A stretch of 64,000 nt of DNA, taken from the NCBI GenBank assembly GCA_034440575.1, contig JAOTOL010001310.1:310001-374000 (forward strand), in the 5' to 3' direction. The stretch is from Imbricaverruca yamaguchii. Its lineage: Eukaryota > Arthropoda > Thecostraca > Neoverrucidae. The notes under the pieces are model-generated. The model was given only the letters and a program-made list of their open reading frames with translations. It had not been told where the DNA came from and searched no databases. The translations under genes and the position numbers were made by a program. Positions 56,265 to 64,000 of this stretch are shown here, piece by piece (the first letter of the stretch is position 1; every line of letters begins with the position of its first letter).

Positions 56265-57214
56265 CTAACACGCGCCCTGGAGGGCCTCTGAAAATTACGT
56301 TCACTGAAGGGGGCGGATTCCTCCCCTAAGACCTCGGCTCCTATTAAGGTTGGAGCAACGAAATTGGCAGGCTGGATGGATACGGTAGTGAACCCTATTG
56401 TGTGCAAATTTCATGACCTTGGGTCAATACCTTCAAGGTCAAATGAGGTAAGAATTTCATAATTTTCTGGTTTTGCGTGGATTGGCTTTTCATTGCTATG
56501 GATCCCTGTGATTGTGCTTAAATGCTCCAAAATGGGCATCAATTATGTTTTGGACATTTCTAATGATGCAATATAGATGCTAGACCAGGCATTTAACCTC
56601 GTCACCTATATAGCAGCATTTTATCAGGTCCTTACTTGCTCCAATTATCGGAACCGGGCCGCCTGTCCGACTGCTCCGTTGGGCGGCTCGGCGCAATCGG
56701 CTTCGCAAAGAAAGGAATCAGGTACATGAATACAGTTTGGAAACGCTTAGGCACACAATGACAAGCAGTAGTTTCAAAGATGTAGGGAGCAACATGCAAA
56801 GTGACATCAATCGCATGACGGTCATTTTCATTTATGATAACATTCCAGTTGACCAAGTTTAGTTCCATTAACCTGTCATGGGCTTGACCTGGCTTGACCT
56901 CGGTGACCAAACATCACTTCGAAACTATATAGCAGCATAGCAGTACAGATAAAATGAATCGCTAGTGTCGCCAAGAACACTTCCCGTTTGCCAATATACG
57001 GGAAGTGCATCAGCGCCGATTTTTGTTGCTTGGCGCTGCGAATTTTTTATAAAAAACTTTAACGGCCTCTAACTCGAAAAAATTTCCACGCGCCTGTTAT
57101 TTCTAAGCAGGTACGCAAGGAATGCCGTAAATCGACCGGTAAAATATGGAGTTGTGTGTGAAAAACCGGAGGGGTGGCGGATTTCGCCCCCCCGCCCTCC
57201 AGGGCGCATGTTAT
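56265..57214 (-). mobile_element. TTAA-flanked element, single-unit inverted copy
   Basis: Bounded by TAACACGCGCCCTGGAGGGC and GCCCTCCAGGGCGCATGTTA, with CTAA and TTAT at the edges (decayed TTAA). The interior is collinear with 44705-45656. No ORF. It inserted into or beside the GGTTAGG-family repeat. Confidence 0.85.
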
Positions 57215-58010
57215 CCTAGCCTAACCTCCCATTCGAGATAAAATCATGGATTGATAATCAAATGGGGTATTTTGATAGATGGAAAACTTGGTTGTTCTTG
57301 TGGCAAGAGAATTGTCTAACCTAAGATGTCTATGAATAAAATGTTGTGAAATCAAAGGTGCATATTGAAGTATATGTCTGTCCTTATTTTCAGTTTGGAT
57401 TCTCCATCTCAGCCTTCTCCTGAAGGGGTAGCTTCTACCTCCAACCTGTCCTGTCTCGATCTTCCGCCTGCACCAAAAGTCGGCCGCAGTCCAGCCTCTG
57501 ACTGCTGAGATCCAGAGTTGCACCACCCTAACGAGACTGAGATCAGCTTGCTTGCTGTTACTCCAAGTAATAAAAGAACATTAACAATTTCCTCAATAAT
57601 GATTATGTTGGAGACAGCTGCTAATGTGGTCAAGTAAACAGCAGGCCAGGGTTTTTGGACTGTGGAAGGAGTGGGAATACAAGAAATAGGCAACCGGTTT
57701 AATGGTTATAGGTTACGATGCTAAATATCGATAACTTTTAGATACTTTTCTTCAATTTTTTCCTTCCACAAAGGTAAGCCTGTTGTTAATGCCAAAATAA
57801 TTTGACATAAGCCATTGTGAGTGTATACTACAATACATTTGCCGACATTGCTATTAAACCAAACATAATAGCAGGCTGAGCATCCTCAAAATCCATCCCA
57901 ACCCTCCCATGCAAACCCTAGGCACGCTATTTTGGGGGAGGGAGGGGCGGGGCTGACGCCAAAATCCGAAAGTTCGCCCCACCAAAAACTGGTGGGCTAG
58001 ATCCACCAGA
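57215..58010. other. No recognisable gene
   Basis: Short ORFs only. Contains GGTTATAGGTTAC at about 57703, shared with the 25866 inverted repeat. Confidence 0.4.
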
Positions 58011-58011
58011 T

Positions 58012-58190
<179 letters not shown>

Positions 58191-59214
58191 TCTGTATGTG
58201 TTGTCACTTTATGAATGATCCAAAATAAGTTTGCTGCGATGATTCTCCGGTAACTGATGGTTGGAAGGGGGCAAGGCAAAAATTGAGGGGGACAAAGCGG
58301 CACTTTTCCGAAATGGGTAGGGCCATGTCCCCCTAGCCCTCCAGTTGTCACACCCATGCGTACATGCGTATAGTACTACCATTTACACCGCTCAAACCGT
58401 TCAGAGTCAGAAAAATACCCATTGCACAAAATGGCAGTATATATTTTCTTAAGTCGCAGCACATCAACCACATAAGACAGACGGGGATTAACGTCCCTGA
58501 TTAGCGACTGACGCACAGCACAGGCCATCAGCGCCGACGTCAGCACGCGGCCGTCTTTCATCCTCGGTACGGCAGCCCGATCACCAACATCCGGTGATCT
58601 AATGAAGACGGTCGCCAGCAGCAGCAGAAGTATATAGCCTATGAAGAAGAGGTACGGATATCACATGCTGCTAATAAAGGTATAGTAACACAATGGTCCG
58701 AATATCACTGAAGCCATCCCAACGCCAGATTTAGCGATGGTAATCTGACATTTTAGCACGCATATTAAGCCACTCACTCGGTTTCGACAGTCATCTTCTA
58801 CTTGCACATATACGAGATGGTGTGACTGGTTAGTATTTACAGTTATCCGTTTTCGCTTCAGAGAACATTAACATCCACGTCTTTTTGGAAGTGACCAAAA
58901 GCATCCAACTAATCAGCACGGGACTAGCACTGAGAAGCCTAGCTCGTATAGATAGACGACAATCGTTGGTACGAGCATTGGAATCCCAGGCTTAGGAGAC
59001 ATTTGCTATTCCATGGTTGTCCTGAATAACTTCGAAATTAATACAGAAGGAAGGCTGAAACGTCGCAAAACCATACATGAATATGGAAGTTACCTGAACA
59101 GAAAATTAGGTTCATTTATGGTTATATGACTGTTCGTTTGTTAATGCAATTTCGGCTGGCGATTCGGCGAGGGGCCCTTGCTTAAGTAGTTCACGCGTAC
59201 ATTCAGCCCGTGGG
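58191..59214. other. No recognisable gene
   Basis: 58262-58345 carries GGGGGACAAAG and GGGCCATGTCCCCCTAGCCC, resembling the palindromic ends near 30450. Otherwise nothing recognisable. Confidence 0.4.
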
Positions 59215-59308
59215 ACGTACACACATACACACATGCACATGTACACATACATTTGTATACATGCTTACATATACATACATACATACATATACACACGTAA
59301 ATGTATAT
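59215..59308. repeat. CA/TACA microsatellite
   Basis: Runs of CACATACA, TACATACATACATACA and ATACACACG directly upstream of LINE copy 2. Confidence 0.9.
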
Positions 59309-59950
59309 ATGGCGCTCCTTCGGGGTAACACAGCCGCCCCGATAAGGGGTGTGGAAACACGGAGGTGTTTCCGAGGACTGGTATAGTCCCCATCGTCCAT
59401 CCCTCTCTTCAAATTCCCGTATCCACCCCGTGCCAACGAACTTTTGTATGTCTTTCATCCAACCCTGCGACACCACCCCTCCCCTGTCACGAGCAGGTAG
59501 GCAAACTGCCCCTGGTCTACCCGTCCACTCAGTTTTACCGTGGTAGCCGCGCCCCCTCGGCCGGTCCCCCGGGGTTGACGGAGTCCTGGGGGTTGAGGAC
59601 CCCCGTCGTACGGTGCTTTAAGTGACGGGGGACCAACACACCTCTGGTCCCGATATCCCGGAGGGGTGGGCGCGCCCGTGGGGCCTCACGAGGGTCAAGC
59701 GGCAGGTCGCCTCGGGCTGGGGGTCTGGGTTTCCCAGTACCTGCCGGCCCAGCCGGTCGGGGCCAAGGGGTGGGCGGCGCTGGATCCTGGTCGGGTTGGT
59801 GAGTCTCTCTCTCCCGGCCGGTTGAAGGCGTCGCCTGCCCCGTATAGTTCCGTGGACGTCTGGCGTCCTCCCGTTATCGGGACAAAGGCGTCCCCCCGGT
59901 AGGGCCCCAGCGTGGTGGGGCGTCCGCAGAGCCGAAGGAAAACGCACTAT

Positions 59951-61490
59951 ATGGCAATCACACAAAACAAAAATACCCCTGGTCCCTCTCGTAGGGACCA
60001 GGCCAATATGTCTTCGGTCCCTTGTTTTTTTTCGTATTGCAGGGTAGTTCTAGAAGTATAGCCTCTCTATCGCCCTTCCAAAGGCGAGACGGCTACGATA
60101 GATTCGGGAAGATTGTACGATATGAGAAACTGAAGGGCGGCGCCCTGGAGGTGGAATTTGCACTAGCAGGTGAGGCGGAAAACGCCCTGAAAATGTATGA
60201 GTTTGTTTACAGTGTCCGGAAAGGTCAGATAAAAATCGATGAAAGGATGCAAATTACCATGGAACCCCGCAAGACGAAAAACATGTCGCGAGGACTCAAA
60301 CTGCTACGATCTGAGAGATGTGCCGGAGGAGGAAATTGTGGATGGCCTGTCCGAGTTTGGGACGACGGAGGCGAGGAAAATGAAGGTGAGGAAAGGGTCG
60401 GAAATGGTTCTAACGAACAACATAATTTTAACTTTCAACACTACAGATCTTCCGTCTGAAATCCGTGTGGGCTACATACGTGTGAAAGTTCGAGTTTTTA
60501 TTCCAAATCCCATGAAATGTTTTAAGTGTCAACGATATGGACATTCCAACTATTTCTGTCGAAATCGCGCTGTGTGTGACAGGTGCGCATCGGATGAGCA
60601 CACAAGCAAGTCATGTACGTCTGAGATATATCAATGCGCGAACTGCGGTACAGAACAGGACCCTCACACATCCTATGACCGGACATGCCCAATTTACACA
60701 AAAGAGAAGGAGATAATGTCAATTATGTACACGCAAAAAGTCACGTTTCGTGAGGCAAGTCATTTATGACAAACTCACCCAAGAATATCATACGCGTCCA
60801 AGGCTAGAAATTCCATGCTGATTTCACAGAACACACAATCTGACAGGTCCACTGAGCTGATCGCAAAGTTGTCGGCCCTTCTGCGAGCCTTTGGAGCGCC
60901 TCTCGGGGCGTCAGCGGGGCAAGAATGGCCAGCCCAGGAGAACACAGTCGCAACAGAGGTCCCACCTACGAGTGGACGCGCCGTACGCCCGCAGGCCTCC
61001 CGGCCAACGTTAGAGGGTGGGGAATGGACTCTCGTCCAACAGTCTAAGAGACCTCCTCGGTCCTTTCCATCAAATCCCAGGCCATACCTATCTTCCCCAT
61101 CACCCACCTCGAAATTCCCACCTACCACTTCACATCGCCCCCCCCCCCAACCCACCTTCACCTCCCACACGCCCAATCACCACCTCCAAATCTACCCTGT
61201 CCACCTCCTCCCTGCATGATCCTTCCCCCCTTCCGGCCAGGCAGACCTCGCCCCTACCCTCAACTCCAACCTCTGCACCCACATCACCATCCAGATCCAC
61301 CAGAGCCATCCAAATTCCCGATGTCAACCTGCAATTCCAGGAGGCTGAGAGGCGGGCCCGCGAGGCGAAGCGGGCGCGCCTGGCGCAAATGGAGAAGGCT
61401 CGGGAGACGAGGCGCCATGCCCCTGATAGGGCACCCCCTCAAGGCCGGCTACCCCCTCGCCGCGCAGGCGAATTGAGGGACCGGCGGTAG
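59951..61490 (+). pseudogene. LINE copy 2 ORF1, zinc-knuckle gag-like protein (frameshifted)
   Basis: Starts MAITQNKNTPGPSRR at 59951, shifts frame near 60030, reads SLSPFQRRDGYDRFGKIVRYEKLKGGALEVEF, then shifts again near 60290 to DLRDVPEEEIVDGLSEFG, NNIILTFNTTDLPSEIRVGYIRV. Three knuckles follow: CFKCQRYGHSNYFC and CDRCASDEHTSKSC (CX2CX4HX4C), and CANCGTEQDPHTSYDRTC. A TGA at 60767 and further shifts precede the Pro-rich tail (60815-61490). It would bind the LINE RNA in the ribonucleoprotein; as read here it is not functional. Confidence 0.8.
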
Positions 61491-61579
61491 CCCAGTCATT
61501 TTACGAGATGTGCCCTCCCCCACCTCCTTCCCGGCTGGGTCCCCAGAAACGAGGGCCGCCGCCTTCAGACTCTCCACCG

Positions 61580-62588
61580 GGTCATGAATCGCCGAGTTCC
61601 CGGATATTCCATATTCCGCAAAGATGTGGGCGGGACCGACGCCATGGCACACACTATGTTGGTGGTGCATCACAGCATACTAGCGCAGCAGGTCCCATTG
61701 TCAACTTCGCTACAGGCAGTTGCGGCACGTGTGGCCGTTCCCCGCAGTGAAATGACGGGGATATATGTTCCGTAAACCTACCGCCTGGAGGTCCTCTTCC
61801 TGGTGCTGAGCTAAGACGGCTAATGGCAGAACTCCCCCACCGGTCCTTTTGTGGGCGATTTTAATTGTCATCACACTGCCTGGGGATGTAATTCCGTTAA
61901 CGCTCGCGGGAGACACTTGGAACTTTTTATTCACGAAGAGTCCCTCTTTCTTTTGAATACCGGCTCACCTACCCACATCACTCTGCCTTCTGGTAGTACA
62001 TCGGTTTTAGACCTGAGCTTCTGTAGCCCACTCTTAGCTCAAAGTTTGGAATGGTCCGTGGAGACTGACCCACTTGGGAGTGATCACGTACCGGTATGGT
62101 TGGAATACAAGGATGGGGCTGTTCTTGGCCAGAGACCTCGGCGGTGGAACCTACGTAAGGCCAACTGGATGGAATTTGATGCCCAATTTATGGCGAAATT
62201 CACATTAGACGAGCATCCACCGTCAGTAGCAGACATTACGCAGCGACTCATTGACACTGCCACTTCATGTATCCCGCTGACAACGGGAGCAACCCGTCGC
62301 ACTCCGGTGCCGTGGTGGACCATAGAGTGCCGGAACTCCATTCTGGCCCGTAAACGGGCTTTTCGAGCTTTTAACCGACAGAGTGCAATGGCTAACTTGA
62401 TTACCTTCAGAAAAGCCAGAGCCTTTGCGCGTAGGACTGTTCTGGAGGCCAAGCGGGCGTCCTGGCGCAATTATATCAGAGGCATCAGCTCATCCACACC
62501 CTCGGCCGAGGTGTGGGCTCGTATGAAAAACAATCGGCGACAGATTCTCTCCCATCCCGTCGCCCGTCTTACGGCCGGACGGTCGTGA
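61580..62588 (+). pseudogene. LINE copy 2 ORF2: endonuclease (deleted N-terminus) and linker
   Basis: Residual endonuclease text (VPLSTSLQAVAARVAVPRSEM) follows ORF1 directly; the N-terminal endonuclease seen in copy 1 (QWNCGG to GGVLLAV) is gone. 61851-62588 (245 codons) begins with GDFNCHHTAWGC and holds SPTHITLPSGSTSVLDLSF, GSDHVPVWLEY and PVPWWTIECRNSILARKRAFRAFN. A frameshift near 62575 separates it from RT. Confidence 0.82.
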
Positions 62589-63909
62589 CGTATTTCAACC
62601 ATCTGAGGTTGCGAACGAGATAGGCCGAGCTTTCTCGCAACGGTGCCTTGCTGGCAACGTGGATCCAGATTTTCTGCGGTATTGCTCTCGGAGTGAGAGA
62701 GTTAGAATCAATTTTACGACACGAGAAAGATTGGCTTACAACGAGCCCTTCTCCAGGACCAAGCTTTCTTCCGCACTGCATGGCCTGCGAAACGTGTCCG
62801 AAGGCCCTGACAGAATCCACAATGAAATGCTACATCTGCCGCCATTTGTACAGGACGTGTTATTAACTACCTTCAACTGTAGGTGGGGAGAAGGTCCAGA
62901 AGCCTGGCGCGAGGCTACAATTATACCGCTGTTAAAGCCTGGAAAAAGTGGACACGATCCACTACACTACCGCCCAATCTCTCTGACGTCCTGTCCCTGT
63001 AAGTTGCTGGAAAGAATGGTGACCACCCGCTTCGGATGATATCTGGAAGACAGGAACATTTTAACAGATTCTCGGTGCAGTTTTAGGAAAAATCGCTGCA
63101 CCGTAGACCATCTTTTATCACTTGACACTGACATTCGTTCTGCTTTTGCGAAGAGACGACACCTCGGTGAAGTATTCTTTGATATAGAGGGCGCCTTTGA
63201 CACAACGTGGCGACACGGAATCCTTTTACAAGTGCATGAATGCGGCCTCCGCGGTCCAATGGCCATGTTCATCCAAAACTTTTTAGCAGATCGCCGGTTC
63301 CGTGTTCGCATCGGTAACCAGTTTTCCAGCTGGTTTTCGCAAGCAAACGGAGTCCCACAGGGCAGCGTGCTTAGTGTACCGCTGTTTGTTTTAATGATTA
63401 ACGACATTACCTGTGGATTACGGCCTACTATCTATCACTCACTCTTTGTAGATGATATAGCAATTTGGACTACGAGTACATCTGCACCGGCACTGCAGAG
63501 ACAGCTGCAGCTTGTCTTACGCCTGGAGCGATGGGGAAACAAGAATGACTTCCGGTTCTCACCAAGTAAAACTGTTGCCATGCACTTCTGCCGGCGTCAG
63601 AGATGTGGAAACACGGAAATATACATGTACAAGTCACTAATCCCAACAAAGCCTGCGACCAAATTTCCCGGCGTTGTATTCGACAGTCGTTTGACCTACA
63701 GGAACCACATTAAGATGCTCCGCGACAAATGTTTTAACACGCTGAACGTTCTTAAAGTGGTGTCACGGACGTCGTATGGCGCTCATAGGCGAACTTTGCT
63801 TCTCCTGTATAGGTCAACGATCCGGCCGAAATTGGACTACGCGTGTTTTGTGTACGATGGAGCTTGTACGACAGCGAAACGAACACTAGACACCACACTT
63901 CTCTACTAA
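62581..63909 (+). pseudogene. LINE copy 2 ORF2: reverse transcriptase, nearly intact
   Basis: One frame is open from 62581 to 63909 apart from a single TGA at 63037-63039 (probably a former TGG between RFG and YLED). Motifs in order: LLKPGKSGHDPLHYRPISLTS, CSFRKNRCTVDHLL, EVFFDIEGAFDTTW (first Asp), NGVPQGSVLSVPLFVLMIND, SLFVDDIAIW (catalytic DD near 63450), KFPGVVFDSRLTY and SYGAHRRTLLLLYRSTIRPKLDYACFVY. A TAA at 63907 follows, and the next frame continues ATGAFRTSPVAS. The DD pair is intact. Confidence 0.88.
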
Positions 63910-64000
63910 TTGCTACTGGCGCTTTTCGCACTTCTCCGGTTGCCAGTATTTTGGCAGATGCAAACGAACCATGCCTTGCTTTACGGCGTGAATTACTCGG

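Larger units (their letters stand above)
59315..64000 (+). mobile_element. I-like LINE copy 2, continues beyond the window
   Basis: Order: 5' UTR (59315-59950), ORF1 (59951-61490), endonuclease with an internal deletion (about 61580-62100), linker (61851-62588) and RT (62581-63909), followed by broken RT C-terminus to the right edge. RNase H is expected beyond 64000. It is better preserved than copy 1 but has frameshifts and stops. Confidence 0.9.

Overview
This window looks like a gene-poor, transposon-dense stretch of an animal genome, most likely an arthropod. The evidence is several LINE lineages (CR1-like, and I-like with zinc-knuckle ORF1 or RNase H), tRNA-derived SINEs with target-site duplications (TSDs), long (TA)n tracts, GGTTAGG-rich repeats, and no bacterial operons. 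I recognise no host gene. The assignment to arthropods is an inference from element types only.

Layout. 1-8.8 kb: two antisense CR1-like LINE copies; the second is split by a 2,000-bp hAT-type element (5574-7573). A Harbinger-like repeat and a tRNA-type SINE lie between. 8.8-17.7 kb: a hairpin array, two pairs of dispersed direct repeats, a 1.48-kb hAT MITE (12280-13763) with a nested SINE, and a decayed 21-bp array. 17.7-27.7 kb: (TA)n, GGTTAGG-bearing repeats, a small hAT MITE (21914-22265), a degenerate CTGCAG/GGATCC array, a Harbinger-like MITE (24917-25860) and a truncated TTAA-flanked element. 27.7-33.5 kb: a sense CR1-like LINE, a tandem duplication, and an antisense RNase H-bearing LINE fragment of strongly skewed composition.

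The centrepiece is 33798-43369. Its first 1.1 kb and last 1.07 kb match the two halves of the 2,000-bp element at 5574-7573. It starts CAGTG, ends CACTG, and is flanked by a perfect 8-bp duplication TCTGGAGA (33790-33797 and 43370-43377). It is therefore one 9,572-bp hAT-type transposon, and the 2-kb copy is its internal-deletion derivative. Inside it lie two overlapping ORFs: 38375-39199 (acidic, coiled coil) and 39145/39241-41340 (699 codons, hAT transposase-like). They are joined by a canonical -1 slippery heptamer A AAA AAG at 39178-39184. This ORF pair is the only long uninterrupted coding sequence in the window.

43.8-50.1 kb and 59.3-64.0 kb hold two copies of one I-like LINE family (GC-rich 5' UTR, zinc-knuckle ORF1, endonuclease-RT ORF2). 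The first is heavily decayed and carries a TTAA-flanked element whose removal restores the ORF1 reading frame. The second is better preserved and runs off the window. Between them are SINE, (TA)n, GGTTAGG and further TTAA-element copies.
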